NCBI GenBank assembly: GCA_003184365.1
Contig: NKYR01000081.1
Coordinates: forward strand, 62,001 to 126,000
DNA from: Evernia prunastri
Lineage: Eukaryota > Ascomycota > Lecanoromycetes > Lecanorales > Parmeliaceae
DNA length: 64,000 nucleotides
Reading direction: 5' to 3'
The notes beneath the pieces are model-generated. The model was given only the letters and a program-made list of their open reading frames with translations, searched no databases and was not told the DNA's origin. Below are positions 47,424-60,443 of this stretch, in pieces. The stretch's first letter is position 1, and each line of letters begins with the position of its first letter. Position numbers and translations under genes: made by a program.

Positions 47424-48023
47424 TGGTTTGGTTTGGCTTGTGTGGTTGATGGAGTGGGTGATGGAGAGTGGGCGTGGGTGTGGGTGATGGAGTGTGCGAT
47501 GGAGCGGGTGATGGCTTGTGTATGCTCTGTCTGTGTGTGTGTGTGTGTGTGTGTATATGTATATATGTGATGGGGTTTAAAGCGAAGAGGAACTGAATTG
47601 AACGCATGGAATGGCTTTCCGGATTTACTGTTTTACGGACTCGGGGATTCAAGGATTTGGGGAACTATTGCCTCTCTTTATTTTCTGTCTGTATTGTCTG
47701 GCTGTCTGTCATACATACGTACATACGCATACACGGACGTTCGACGGGTTCTTTGAAGTAGGGTGCCTTCTGATCCTAAAGCACGACATGTCATGTTACA
47801 TTCGTTTCCTGCGCTTATTTCCTCGCTCGTACTTGCTTCCAACATGACCAGATCAGACCAGACCAGTAAGCAAACAGGCATGCATTCATTCCTTAAGATC
47901 AAATTCAACGCTGCCAGATCGATCGACATTTTCGAAAACCACCAGCCGGGGGTATATGGTTTATCCAGAAGGAGAAGAAGGAGAGACGTCCAAACATTGT
48001 GGTTGGTCTCCCTACGCATCCCC
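47424..48023. other. Intergenic region between convergent NPR2 and ADA3
   Basis: Contains GTGGGTGATGGA-type repeats (47440-47515) and a GT microsatellite (47531-47554). No coding signal. Confidence 0.5.
47531..47554. repeat. GT dinucleotide microsatellite
   Basis: About twelve TG/GT units followed by a short TA-rich run. Confidence 0.9.
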
Positions 48024-50514
48024 TCACTCTTCGCCCTCCTCCCAGCGCTCCCTCTCCTGCCTCATCAACGGCTCCATGACCGCGTCGGTGAAGATGCCCT
48101 CCCCGGGCCCCCTGACCCGCCTGATGTCCGGGGGAAACACGGGCCCGATCTGCGCCTCCCAGTTCGCCCTCCGGTTCATCAACTGCCTCGCCACGTCGCC
48201 GATGCCCGGCTTGCTGATGCCGCCCAGCGCGCCGTTCGCGGTCGAGACGCCACCCTGCAGGGGGTGGTTGCCGCCGCCTCCCGCCCCTCCGGGCCTTTTG
48301 GTGTTCTTCTTCGTCTTGCTTAGTGTGCGCGTGCGCTTCAGGTACGCTTGCTGCACTTGGCTGTCGAGATCCTCCAGGATGGTGGCGAACTCCTGATAGG
48401 CCATTTGTTCCTGGGCCAGCTCCAAGACTCGTTGCTTTCTTGCGCCGTTGACGACGCTCACTTCTCTCAATTTTTCCTGCAGGTAGCGCAAGCGCTCGGC
48501 GATCTCGTCATCGTAGTGAGCGTCATAATCGGGCTCGTTGTCTGGGGAGAGAAAACCAATGTGGCGCAACTCGGCTTTGAGGCGTTCGTCGATCTGAGCG
48601 TGTGAGAGGCTCTGGGCGTTGTTTGGGGGTCGGTCGAGGGACGGGAGGGCGGTGGCGGGCGGAATCGTCTGAGACTTGTTGTTGGCCTCTTCGGCAGGTG
48701 CTGAGTCGTGACTTGTACCGTTGGGAAGGTCGCCATTGGGAAGTGAGGGTTCTCCGATACCATTGGGAACGCCGTTTGGTTGTGACTTCTCCTCTGTTGG
48801 TGGTGTACGATGCTCGAAACGCATTGTGGAAAGAAGACGGTTGAGTAATGGACCGCCAGATATCTGGTCTGTTTCCGCAATGTCATCGTCCATTTGATCA
48901 AGATTGCCACGAGGCTGATTGGGTGGCAGTTTGTCTTGTTCTGGCGTGTCCCGCGACATCTGGCCTTCTTCCTCGGCCCATACATCAGTGTAAAAGCGCT
49001 TGCCTCGGCGAGGCATAACGAATGGAGTTACTCGATCACCCTGCGATGTTTTAGCTTAGAGTGTGTCCCTGCTTTCACCAGAACTTACTCGCTCATTTAG
49101 AAAACCAATGTCCTCCTCTTTCAACGGTCTCAAGTAGTTGTCAAGATAAGCCGTAAAAGTGTGAGCAGCAACCTGATTATTCGGTTTGACTGCATTGCTA
49201 AAGTCTTTGTCCATGCCTCCTCGAGGAACAGCTATAAGATCATGAAGATCATCGTGGGGAAAGGATGCGACGCAGTAGATCTCTTTCTTTTCTTCGTCGG
49301 TCATGTCATCTGTGACGGGTCGGATTTCGTAGATGGTAGGATCATCAAAAGTAAGGGGATTGGGTCCAAAGGTCTGATACTGTGCTATGCTCGCTGCCGG
49401 TGGAGGTTGATGTGCGCCGTCAGAGGAGGCACTGGGGGATAGGGATGGTCGAGCAGATTCGGGATCTAAAAGCGGAGGAGCAGTCGTTGGTGACGCAGGC
49501 GGTGAAGCTTCAGACAGAGATGACGAGCTCCCTGAGACAGCGTCGATCTTTCTCTTTCGAGGTGACGGTGTGTCCTTGAGAGCCTGGCTGGGCGAAGCTA
49601 TAGAAATATCAGCATTGTCTGTCTTAAGTCTTGCATGCCTTGTGTTGTCGTGTCTCCCATCCATTGTATTTTCAAGCGCAATCTCTTTGTGGTTTGTGCA
49701 AATTTGACTCGTACAACTATGAGATCCCTCCACAGTAGGAACTCCCAGAAAGTAGTCTTTCGGGATGCTAGAGAGTATGAGAAGGTTCGAGTGGATTTCG
49801 ATGTTCTCCACCAGGAAGCTTTCAAGATTACCATATCACATAATAATGCATTACTTTGATCATGTGCAATTTATGTGTTTAAGGATCCAGAGTGAAGTAT
49901 AACGTGTTGTAGCAAGTTGTACCGGGGAACAGCTGACGAATTACAAACGTACCTTTGAGTGGCAGGTCGAGCCCATCTTGCCTTGCCAGCCCATGTGCCC
50001 CGTGGGCCAGAGGTCTTTCTTCCCTGACACTGCTCCGTTCTTTCTTTTTCTTCACCTTCCCGCCCTTTCTTCCTCTAATTTCATCATCTTCCTCTTCAGC
50101 TTCCTTTTTCAGCATTCTTAAAGTTTCCCTTTCTTCTGCTTCGCGTGCGTGAGCCTCTTGTTCCCTTTGCCTTTCGTCGTCTAAGGCTTCTTTCCGTTTC
50201 TCGGACAGTGCACGCATGCCAGCGTTGCAGGTATCACTTCGTGCAGATGCCAATTCGCTCAACTGCTTCAAGTCCTTGGCCATAATAGTCAGATGACTTG
50301 GATCTGGAATGCCGCCCGCGCCCCCATGGCGCTCGAGTATATCATCGTAACTAATATTTGTGGGCACCATTAGGTTCCCAATAAGAATGTCAAGAAATGC
50401 TGTGTGTGATGGCGCTATGGGTGCGCTGACGGAGGAACTTGGAGTGGAATTGCGGCTGCGAGACTGTCTGCCCTCGCGCGCTTTGGATTTGCTCTTCCCG
50501 ACCATGGGAGGCAT
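48024..50514 (-). CDS. NGG1: ADA3/Ngg1 subunit of SAGA/ADA histone acetyltransferase
   Basis: Minus-strand exons 50514-49953, 49597-49089 and 49040-48024 encode about 695 residues. The first exon carries SYDDILERHGGAGGIPDP and REERPLAHGAHGLARQDG, the second FGPNPLTFDDPTIYEIRPV and FLNER, spliced to GDRVTPFVMPRRGKRFYTD in the third; the C-terminal helical region (AELRHIGFLSPDNEPDY, DDEIAERLRYLQEKLREV, FATILEDLDSQVQQAYLKR) is the Ada3 domain that binds Gcn5-Ada2. It acts in nuclear transcription activation. Intron 1 is 355 nt and its 3' 210 nt are open in frame with exon 2, so an alternative longer exon is possible. Confidence 0.9.
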
Positions 50515-51287
50515 GTTGGGCGTCGCAGAGGGCCGGAACGGGGGATAGCTGAGGCTCTGACACGAAGACGAAAAGGTCAGAAAGGAAGAGATGTGTAATC
50601 AAATGTCACTTTGATAATAAGTAGTTGTAGAATGGCTGTAGTGGTGCGATGTAGAGCATTGCATCCTCAGTGAATTTGACTTGCCAACAGGTCCAATTGT
50701 CAATCAATTGCCCTACATAGTCCTTTACCAATGACAAGATAAAGGTATGTTTACACTCGGTATTGAAGATACGTGAGTAGGTGAGTAGGTGAGTAGGTGT
50801 TGAGCAAATTCGAGGATGTTTAGCTGAGACCGGATGGTAGTGACAGGCTGACAGCGGAAGAGGCATGAACCAACAAAGTGACTCGGGATGAACCGCACCT
50901 GCCTTACCTTACTCTAGCGCGAGATCTCGGGAAGTTAGTTTGGCCGATAACCCGAATTTCCCGAGTCCCAAAGCAGAGTAGACTCCGTAGACTGGTGGAG
51001 TAAGGTGGCAGATGAGATAGGAAGGAGAGGTGCACAAATATTCCCTAAACACTCTCTTTCATTCTCATTCTCATTCTGCTCTCTCATACTTCCTCCTCTC
51101 CTTGACCTTGGGTGGCATGTTGTCTTTCTAATCTCCTATATAGCCTTTTATTTCTCTCTTGTCTTTCTTCCGTCCCTGGTATCATGAGTGTATGAAGGAC
51201 GAAGGCTTGCGACCGGAGGTAAACGTCTTGCGATGGGTATAACTTCTACATACTTGCATTCTACAGTGTCATGCTGACATGACACAG
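50515..51287. promoter_or_regulatory. Shared upstream region, ADA3 / RING-finger gene
   Basis: Divergent promoter region. It includes an AGTAGGTG repeat (about 50772-50797) and probably an unplaced first exon of the RING gene somewhere after 51000. Confidence 0.45.
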
Positions 51288-53164
51288 CCGCTCAGTCAGT
51301 CGATACTTTCGTCCTTGCCTTCAGCGATCCTACTCTGAATGAAGCCGAGCCTCAAAGAGCACGAATTAATGTTCGTTCCCCCCCCACCCCCCGGGACTTT
51401 CTACAATTTTACTCGGCTGAACGAAACTCTGCTAGGTCAGCATTTCCTTCGAACTTTTCAACAATAATCACGTCCGCACCCTCTCCACCAACCAGGCTGG
51501 GGGAGATGTCGAAGGTTTATTATTCGTTCCTGATCTGGACCCGTCCGATCCCTGCTTCAATGCAACGACGCAATACGTCCCCAATAATGTCACCAGGATA
51601 CGCGATCTCCCACCTGTGCAGTACCTTTACTTAGGTTTTGCGCCATGGTTCTCTGCAGCTTGTACCAAATCCTACCTTGCCGCCGCCCGCAACGTTTCAA
51701 ACCTCGACGGACTCATATTCTATACCCCAGATAACAGCACTGGTACGCCTCCGCCGATATCCGATGAGACCTGGGACCTAGGCGATGGAGGACAATGGAA
51801 ATCGCAGAACAAATACCCCGTCTATGCTGTACCAGGCGTTGATGGAGCAATTGTTATGCAGCAGCTCGCCCAGTACTCTGGTAATGCGTCAAGTCCGAAG
51901 ACACAAAACATCCTTGCGCAGGCGCAGTTGGATCCTACAGATTACGTTCGACTTTACACGACCTTCGGGCTGGACGGCGGTACCAGTCTACCCACGTTGT
52001 GGGCATTCCTCCTAATTGTACTTGCCATCGTTCTCCTCATCATAGGCCTAACAGTAAGGCACCTTCCAGTGTTCTTCCTTTCTGTTCGGACTGCTTTTCG
52101 CATCGCGGACACTTCTCAAGAGCAGACTCGTCTTGCTTCCTTTTTCACTCCCCAAACCTTTTCAGTATTCTAAATGTTTCTCTAGTAAAGGAAATGCTGA
52201 CTCAGAGATGTGCTAGTCTCTATCAATGCATTACTACCAGCGACGTAACCGTCGCGTTCTTGAACGTCGCATACGAAGCGGTGAAGTAGACCTCGAAGGA
52301 CTCGGCATTAAACGCCTGCGTGTCCCCCGAGAAGCGGTCAACAATCTCCCGACTTTCATCTACGTGCCCAGTGAGAACAAACCAGTTGACACCAACGAGC
52401 CAATGCAAATTTCCTCACAAGCGCCTTCAGAGTCGGCCGCGCCAGTTTCTTCTGTTCCAGACCACACTCTTTGGGTGCAACCGACATGTCCCATCTGCCT
52501 CGAGGACTTCACCCCTCACGAAACCACCGTTCGCTCCCTCCCATGTCACCACATCTACCATCCTGCATGCATCGATCCTTTTTTACTGGGCAACAGCTCC
52601 CTCTGCCCTGTTTGTAAGGCTAAAGTAGTCCCTCAAGATGAAAATGCCTATACGCATGAGCCGGTCACCAATGCGATGGTGCGGTATGAACGTCGTGCTA
52701 GAAGAATAAGACTTAATCGTGAGGTGAGGCGGGCGCAGACTGGAAGAGTTGAGATCCAGGGAGGAGACAATGGCGGGCGCTTCACGAATCTCAGGAGGGC
52801 ATGTGGGAGGGACAGAAGGATAGTCAGCGCGCCAAATGCAGCGCCAGCAGCGAGCCAAATCGAGATGTATGAAGTCGGGAACAGGGCGGTGTCGAGTCCA
52901 ATCGCAGTGCCGAATCCCGAGACATCGGCAATACAGACAAGACCGCCGGCTGATTCTAGTATGAGAAGAGAATGGATAAGTAGAAGGATGAGTGCATTGG
53001 TGGGTCGCCAGCCGACAATAGAAGAGCAGGAAGCGGAGAGAGAGGCGCGCATGCCCAGATGTAAGTCTCTCTTCAAGCATGTTGTTTTGTAGCTTTGAGG
53101 CCTTTTCTAACAGCCATGTCCAGGGCGAAGAGCCCTTGTCGCTGCTTTCCCTGGTTTTCGATAG
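51288..53164 (+). CDS. PA-TM-RING type E3 ubiquitin ligase, 5' end unresolved
   Basis: Supported exons are 51288-51370, 51436-52053, 52217-53060 and 53124-53164. The lumenal part (INVSISFELFNNNHVRTL, GLLFVPDLDPSDPCFN, YLYLGFAPWFSAACTKSYL) fits a protease-associated domain, followed by a transmembrane helix (WAFLLIVLAIVLLIIGL) and cytosolic RRNRRVLERRIRSGEVDLE. The RING-H2 finger is CPICLEDF...LPCHHIYHPACIDPF...CPVC. The last exon gives PRWRRALVAAFPGFR. Such proteins ubiquitinate endosomal, Golgi or vacuolar membrane cargo. The first exon with the signal peptide must join in phase 1 at 51288; a stop lies just upstream in frame and I could not place it. Downstream, the WDR89-like gene converges with a 285-bp gap. 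Confidence 0.82.
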
Positions 53165-53449
53165 TCTGAGCAAGTAGCCATGCAATGAACGGTATGGGAG
53201 GAAGTTTAAGGTTTTGCTTTTACACTGGTGGGAGCGCTGACTGAGCGAGGAGTTGGGGCATAGTGAAGTGCATTAGCAAGGCGTCGGGGTATCCATGTTG
53301 GGTATCTGTGAGAAGGAGAAATGTACGCTGCACATGTGCGGGGCGTTTGCGAGGCTTTGTACCTTGGCTACTGCATATCTGTGTAATGCTCCATCTTGTT
53401 GTACATTTGACTCCTGGGTATCTTCCCGCTAAAGTACAGCAACGCACAG

Positions 53450-54887
53450 TCAATAAGGTTTAAATCTACCAGACTCGTTGCCACCATCAGCTGTACTCCT
53501 TTTCTTTTTCTTCCTCGGCCTCTCCGCTTCCGCTTGCTCCTGCCCTCCACCGCCTCCTCCCATAGACGTCCGCCACGCTTTCACGAGACCGTCCTCGCCC
53601 GCGGTGAAAATGGTCCCGTCCTGCGTGCCTGGTCAATCGGGCTAGAAACGTAAACTCCCAGTAGACGATTTACCTTATCGCTGACAAGAATCGACCGGAC
53701 AATCTCCTCCCCGTGCGCGCCCGAAAGCCGAATAGTTTCACCGGCGTCAAACGACCAGTCCTCGCCCCGGCGGAGGGGTACGAGATCTAACTGCTGCTTG
53801 CTGCTCGAAGCGAAAAGCAAACAGCGTCAGAAATCCCCCAAGGCAGGAAGGAAGCGCGGAGCGCAACCAAGGGATAAAGCGCTTACCTGTGCGATCCGGC
53901 GCCTACAATCGCTTCGACGCCGTTGCTGCTGTTGCAAGGGATGACATCGACGACATACTCGCAATCGAGCTTCGGTCTCAGATCTCCAAACACCACCGCC
54001 GGGGGCGAATCATCCATCGGAGGATCGCCGTTGACGCGGTACACGGCGAACGTCTCGTCGTGGCTCAGCGCGAAGAAGAAGGCGTCCGGGTCGGAGGACA
54101 GGAAGAAGCCGGCGCGGTGGACCGAGCTGCCGTGGTTCTGCACCTGCGCCAGGGCGTCGTCCTCGTCGGCGACGGATGCGTCGTACAGGTTCACGAGGCC
54201 GTCCGTGCTGCCGGAGAGGAGGCAGCGGAGGCCGCGGGTCGGGTGGAAGCGCAGCTCCGTCACGTCGTCGTTGTGGCTTTCGACGTAGTTGCGCAGCGGG
54301 TGGTGAGGGGAGCGCGCGTCCCTGTTTGAGAATAGAATGGGGCGTGAGATGGGTCTGATGGGGGGGGATTTGAGAAGGGGGGTTTGGGGAAAAAGGTTGG
54401 GGAAGAAGAGGGGCAGGGGGGGAGAGACACCAGAGGAGGACGGCGGCTTGGGAGTGACTTAGCTCGGTGCCGGCGGCTATGGTTGCGCCGTGGGTGGCTA
54501 GGGATAGGAATGGAGCCTTGCTGTCTAGAACCTTTCTTCGTTAAAATTTCTATGAAGCGTGGATCTTCAGCGGTTATCTTGCTGACCGTCGCCCAGTTGC
54601 AACGTCCTCTGCCCGGACCGCACGTCGTACCGCCGCACCGCGGCATCCCGGCCCGCCGTCCACAGACCGTTGGGGTCATCGTGGCCCGCGGCTTGCAGGC
54701 AGGTCACGCCGTCGTGCACGTGGTCCAGGACACCGCCGATTTCCTGCAGGGTTGCGGGGTCGAGGAGGCGGAGGGAGTCGTCGGAGGAGATGGCGGCGAG
54801 GCGGCCGTTTACGGGGACGATCTTGTAGATGTATGAGTTTGCGGGGAGGGAGAGCGCTGAGGTGGCGGTCAGGCGGGCGGGTCTCAT
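53450..54887 (-). CDS. WDR89-like WD40-repeat protein
   Basis: Minus-strand exons 54887-54587, 54524-54431, 54321-53887, 53800-53674 and 53620-53450 encode about 375 residues, all phases agreeing. WD blades include AAISSDDSLRLLDPATLQEI, GLWTAGRDAAVRRYDVRSG, KAPFLSLATHGATIAAGTE, CLLSGSTDGLVNLYDA, FFFALSHDETFAVYRV and IFTAGEDGLVKAWR. A short basic tail (RPRKKKKRST) ends in the RFKPY motif found in WDR89 proteins. The molecular role is poorly known. The acceptors of exon 2 (after GTTCTAG) and exon 5 (after CACGCAG) were chosen because only they keep frame and blade sequence. Confidence 0.82.
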
Positions 54888-56954
54888 GGTTTGCTTGGAG
54901 TTTTGGGGTGATGGATGCTAGGGGGTTTGAAGAAGGGGTTTTGGGGGGTGGATGGTTTTGAGGCCGTTACGCATGTTCTAGATTAGCGGTGCTTTCGAGA
55001 GCCTTCTTTCAAGAAAGGGCTCGTGAGCTCTCCGGAAATTTGAAAATAGCAATGGGGACTAGACGTGGTGGAAAGGGGAGAGTAAGGTCGACTTTCTCTC
55101 CCTCTCTTAAAGTAGGTTGAGGCTGCCTAATTCGGCTAGGGCAAGGGAGCATCCTTTCTCTGCTTTTAGTGCTGCACTTACAGCACGTATCAGCCTTCTA
55201 CTTTATCATATCACCCTCCATTATCTCTCGATCGAGGCCTCTGGGGTACGAGAACGACTCTGGTACAAGGAATCTTTCCTGATTCAGTCCTGCAATTTGA
55301 CAGCGAAACAGGCTGTGGGGTCGTGGTTTTGGGCGACCTTCGTCAACTTGGCATCAGTGTCCGGAGGATCGTGCAGTAATACCTACTTAAGGATTATATA
55401 TCGTTGAAGATGAACCAGTTATGCTAACATTGTTCAGCCTGCAGTCATCGAGTTGTAGCACTAAATCATGAGCATCGTATCCCATTCGCAAACCACTCAA
55501 CTGAGTCTCCGCTTAATATCTGCATTGTGGAGGCCTCCCAGACCTGTCAGGTCATTTGATGGCATTTGTTGAATTAGCCTAAGGCAGCGGTTCGCCCGTG
55601 CTATGTATCCCAAGGCATGCAGCAAGAACGGTGCAATCTGAACGCTATCGTCCAATCGACTACCTGAATCATTGACCGGCGTCATGCTGCCCAGACGAAT
55701 CCCTCCGCTCAGCGAAGGCTGTTGAAAATGAAGTACGATAATGGTTGTCGAGACCATGTAAGACCAGATTATGCACGATGCCGAATAACAATTTGCCACA
55801 ACAAAACAGGTTACAAAGCGCGTATCTTGGATACAGCCAGTCTCCGTCTATCCTAAATAGCCTGGACTTCTTGTACCCATATCCCGGAACGACTTGCTCC
55901 AGTACAAATATCATCACAATGGCAGGACCTTTACCTTTCACCGTCAGATCCCATTTTTGTCTCCCCAAAGTTGCGTGCCAGACAAGCAACGGATGCGTGT
56001 GAATATAGTAAGCTGTAAGGTTATCTTGTGCTCTCTTTTCTAACCCACTAATTGCTGATTGTTTGAACATTCAAGTCGAGCCGTTCTTTTGCGTTAACGG
56101 CAGCTTTTGTGTGTTCGAACCAACCTAAGGTGGCTTTCCGCTGCTACGCTCCGCCATACTTACCACAGCCTTGCTCAAGGTTTACTCCATGTGACGACCC
56201 GGGTGCCATCTCTATTTCTTGTGACAACGACTATCTTGCGGATGCAGAGAATTACTTCTGGTGTTCGCCTACCGATTGACTCTCAAGATTGGTAATTCTA
56301 AAGCTCATTTCAACACTGAACCTAGCACTCCCAATTGTGTCACGCAACTCTAGGACAGCGGGAGCAAGACTCTCACAGAACGTCACTGCAGTGACACCTG
56401 TCGAGTTCCTTACACGCCCCTTCCGTACAGGACGACGACTGAACTTCAAGTGGGCGTTCTGACTTAAAATTCTGTGGTCGGATCGACTTTGACTCCCCTC
56501 CCTCCCAAAAGGGGACTTCGCCTAATTCTGTTACTGCTCCCCGGCGGGTTCCCGGTGAGCCTGACAGGTAAAGTGATCATGGCGACTTCACTAAGATGAT
56601 TGAGAAGTTGCGGTAGTGTTTATCCTTTTGACTGGTGAAACATGATCTGTATGTGCATTTACACTAGCACTTGGGAGGTAAAAGTTTCACTTTCATGAAT
56701 TATGCTGGTCGACTCCTAGTGGTACCCTTGAACTTTGATTTTGAATTTTCGAGCGTGGTAATGTAAATGGGCTACATCCAATGATTAAGAATAAGCTACC
56801 AAAGAGCCATTAAGGAGTCCTCAAAGAAGCCACAGCCGATCGGTATATGCCAGCTCTGCCCTCTTTGTCGGGCTCGCAGGACCTCTCCCTCGAGTGCAAA
56901 AAATATGACTCCCCAAGGGCAAAATACCACCCGCCAGCTAAGATCATCGCTAGA
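54888..56954. other. Gene-poor region
   Basis: 2 kb without a supported gene. Overlapping minus-strand frames at 55497-55799 and 55669-56070 contain hydrophobic segments (KGPAIVMIFVLEQVV, YALCNLFCCGKLLFG) and could be a decayed membrane-protein gene, but start and splice sites do not fit together. Confidence 0.4.
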
Positions 56955-57370
56955 TCAATTCATGCATGATGGCATAAGGCATTCACCAGCAGGACACGGA
57001 GTGCTACATTCAGGACCGGCAGGGTTACACTGCATGCCGTTGGCTGCGCAAGCATCGATAGGTTCCCATACCCCTGCATCGTTACATCCGAGCTAAAGAT
57101 GGAAGATGGCAATTAGCAATGGTTGTCTCGCTTCCCCACTGGATAGACTTTTTCGATTGAAGCATATCAGAAGATCTGACTTACGAGATTTTCGAGGTAA
57201 TAACCGCACTCGGCACCCCAGCTGGGTTGGCAAGGCCCGCCGGGAACGGGGATGCAGGCGTCCCTTTTGAAGAATGGTCGGAACTGTTGTTCGAGGACGT
57301 TGGCCGAGGTCAGACTGGGGCCCAGAAGGAGGCCGACGGCGGCAAAGATGAGGGAGGAGCTGAGCTGCAT
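56955..57370 (-). CDS. Small cysteine-rich secreted protein
   Basis: Minus-strand exons 57370-57185 and 57092-56955, joined in phase 0 across a 92-nt intron, encode 107 residues. The N-terminus is a signal peptide (MQLSSSLIFAAVGLLLGP, cleavage likely after LTSA). A Lys-Arg pair before DACIPVP is a Kex2-type site, which would leave a mature peptide of about 71 residues. The mature part has ten cysteines (DAC, GPC, AEC, LGC, DAC, MQC, PEC, TPC, GEC, PSC), enough for five disulfides. No known fold was recognised. Such proteins include candidate effectors, hydrophobin-unrelated surface peptides and small toxins; which applies cannot be told from the sequence. It sits alone in a 5.5-kb gene-poor stretch. 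Confidence 0.75.
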
Positions 57371-60300
57371 ATTGACGTCTTGGGGATTTGGGCGAGTGAA
57401 AGTTGCAGAGGGGAAAGTGGGTTGCTGAATGGGAGTTGGTGAACGATGGGTTGTTCAATGACAGTTTATTGAATGGAAGCTGCTGAATGAAGGAGTGTCT
57501 TGGAGATGCAGATCAAAATTTGTAGAAAGACGAGACTTGAGCATCTTCTTATCTTGTGTTTTTTCACTCGTTTCGGTAATTGCTACGACGCCAATGTCCG
57601 TTCATATCTCGAGATTGAATGAAATGTAACCGTAGAATAATACTAAGTCGCAAGCTCCTTGAGAGTTATTAGCATTCTGTCGATACTAATAATCAGTTGA
57701 TGATCTTCGGTTCTCCCCTGTGCGAGATTACCTGAACCCCTATGCCGGTATAAACACTTCCCTAGCGCTCTCCGGTTGTTTTTAATCTAGGGGAAACATT
57801 CTCAGAACGATATTTCTCGACATTTGTGCGCGCGACCTCTCCACATACTTTCTTTGACACCTTGATTGACAAGGATATTACCTCACCAAGCTTTCAGCAG
57901 CCGTTGTCTTGAAGACTCCGCGCACTAAATTTCTGCGCATGACACCTCGCTTATATCCTGACATGAGATCTCGACCAGCTACCTGTATATTATTGTTACT
58001 AGCACGGGCGCCACAGTTAGGTAATGATAGCCCAACGGCGGCGATCCCACCAAAGTCGCTGTGGCCCAGATTCCAGAAACCAGGGTATAGTAAGGGGAAG
58101 AAACACTCCGCAATACGTAGTGACAGACTGTATCTACTCACCACGAACACTGCCGCCATGGCAGGCACGATGATCATGAATATATGTACCGCCTACCCCA
58201 ACTGTACCAGTCTCAGTGATAATTGATATGTAAGGATCTGGAGGCAACAGACGATGATTTGAAGAAACATTGGGGGCCAGGTAGTTTTCATACTATAGAT
58301 CCGGATGGCAACAATAGTCTAGAGAAGCTATCCCATGGTTTCTCATACGTGCAGGATCCTGCAATATGCGCACGCGACGGCGGCCTGGCCCTGCAGGGCT
58401 GCCGTCAATAATTGTTTATCCTTGAAACCTCAATCTCGTTTATAAGGTTCAATGTAAACGCTGTTTCAGATAGACGCACCACGTGGAGAACAGGGGCAAG
58501 TTGAGATTTCCTAAAGGCTAAAATGCCAGTTGGGCCAATCGTAAGTGCTACATTGAGTTTGTTTTCTTGTTGGTGTATACAGCAAAGCATAGGAGGTAGC
58601 TAGCATAGCATCACTGCTGCTGAAAGGCTGAATAAGTCTGCGAGGCGTATCTGATGCCCTGTCGAGACGAAGACAGATCAGGCTTCGGGGACCAGGATCC
58701 GGGCTGCTGTACGTCAATAAAATTATTAGCGGGGTAGTGCTATGGCTCGAGACCAGGGTTCATCCATCCGCTTGCGGGCCTAACCAGAGCGTGCAAGGGG
58801 ACCTGTATGTACTCCAGCGGTCTGGTACTAGAATAGGCCTCTCCCGGTTCTGCCTTGGCGTAAATGCACCTCTTGAAATATAATCTTGGTACTAAGTTTA
58901 ATCCGGTAGACTTGAGTAATCTCGATTTCAAACACGTAAGTTTAACACAAATGGCAGTGATCTTGTGCATAGCCAATCGTAAATGCTAGAGGTGATGCCG
59001 GCGCGACGACAAATAACACTCCTACTGAATTTGAAACAACAAAGAATCTGTGCGTGTGCGCTTGTAAGACGTCTATGGTTAAATGACAGATATCTGACGC
59101 GAAAAATGTGCAGGTGTTCGTGCTATAGGTTAATAAATCTTTGCGCGGTGCACGTCTTTGCAATGTAACGCTGGCAGAAGAAAATCACTAAGATGATAAT
59201 CAAGTTGATTGATCTGATACATTCCACTTCGCTTTTATGAAATAATTGTTGAGAGGCTGGAAAAGATCTTTCAGAGTGAAAGACTTCGGAATTCTCGCGT
59301 AAATTTAGGAACGATGTCTTCTCGAAGACTCCCTTCTTTGTTATACAAACAGCTCGCGATGAAAGGGGAAACCAAGACGACTTATAAAGTATCAACTTTC
59401 CCTCGCTCTGTAAAAGTAGGAAGAGGCTAAGTAAATCAGCTAGACGATGGAAGCTTCCTTTCTCCGCGCTTGGCGTAAAACATGCCAAGTTTTGCAGACA
59501 TCACCTCGTCTCCAGCTTTCTCCATCCCTCATACTTGAGCTCTGTTGTATCCGTTCTGCACACATTGACCAAACGAACTTGATCAGGAGGCTGTTACCTC
59601 GTAAAATGGCTCCTCGACGTCGAAATCGACCTTCTAAGCCCTCGTATGGAGCCTGAAGCCCTGCTGATTAGGACTAATGCCTCACCTGTCTATGCTCTCT
59701 CTGGAAGAGATCGATGACTTTCACCACCTTGATCATCCACTTCTTCGAGCCTTCATGATAGCTTGGTTCTGCTTCCTTAAGCTTCTCCGCATCTGCTGCT
59801 CATAGAACCGTAAGCTGCTTCGCTTGAACAGAACGCCATGGCATTACTTGCTTCTAGCTCCTTCAATCTGACATATCAACTCCTTTCTCCAGAGACTGAG
59901 CGTCTCTTCTTCCTTCTGTAGCAATGCAATGTGAAGATCTGGAAACTGGGCTCTGGGCTCTGGGCTCTGTGTATGCTTTCATCCATCAGCTTTCCTTGCC
60001 CACGTACAAGTCAGGATCCAGTGTTGGACAGTCTCTCTCTTACCTATTGCACTCACGCCTTTTCATAACAGCATCATATGCCAAATGCAGTGAAAGTTCC
60101 GCCTCGCCCAGTCCAAGTATAGACGGTCCCATGCTTGACATGGTTGTCCATAACCCCAATGCCGAGACGCTGAGGCTGGACCTAACTGTGCATCGGCTTT
60201 GACGCTCTAGTCCAGTCAGAACAGAATGATCTACGCCGAGACACCCTAGTCACATCCTCGCTAGCTCCCACAAAAATCTCTGATGTCGTTCCTGATTCCT

Positions 60301-60443
60301 TTTAAATTCCTTCCTACCTCACCCACCTCACACAATTCCCACCCTTCGCCATTCTCTTACTGTTGCCCATACACACACAAAAAAGACGACAACATCAGCT
60401 TGACGCACGTAACTTCAATAATATAATTCAACAGCAATCCAAC
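57371..60443. other. Gene-poor region
   Basis: 3 kb with no supported gene. Short frames at 57878-58177 (-), 57909-58226 (+), 58223-58411 (+) and 59447-59656 (+) have no known domain. A GGGCTCT triplet repeat occurs at about 59947-59968. The sequence may include decayed genes or element remnants that I cannot name. Confidence 0.4.
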
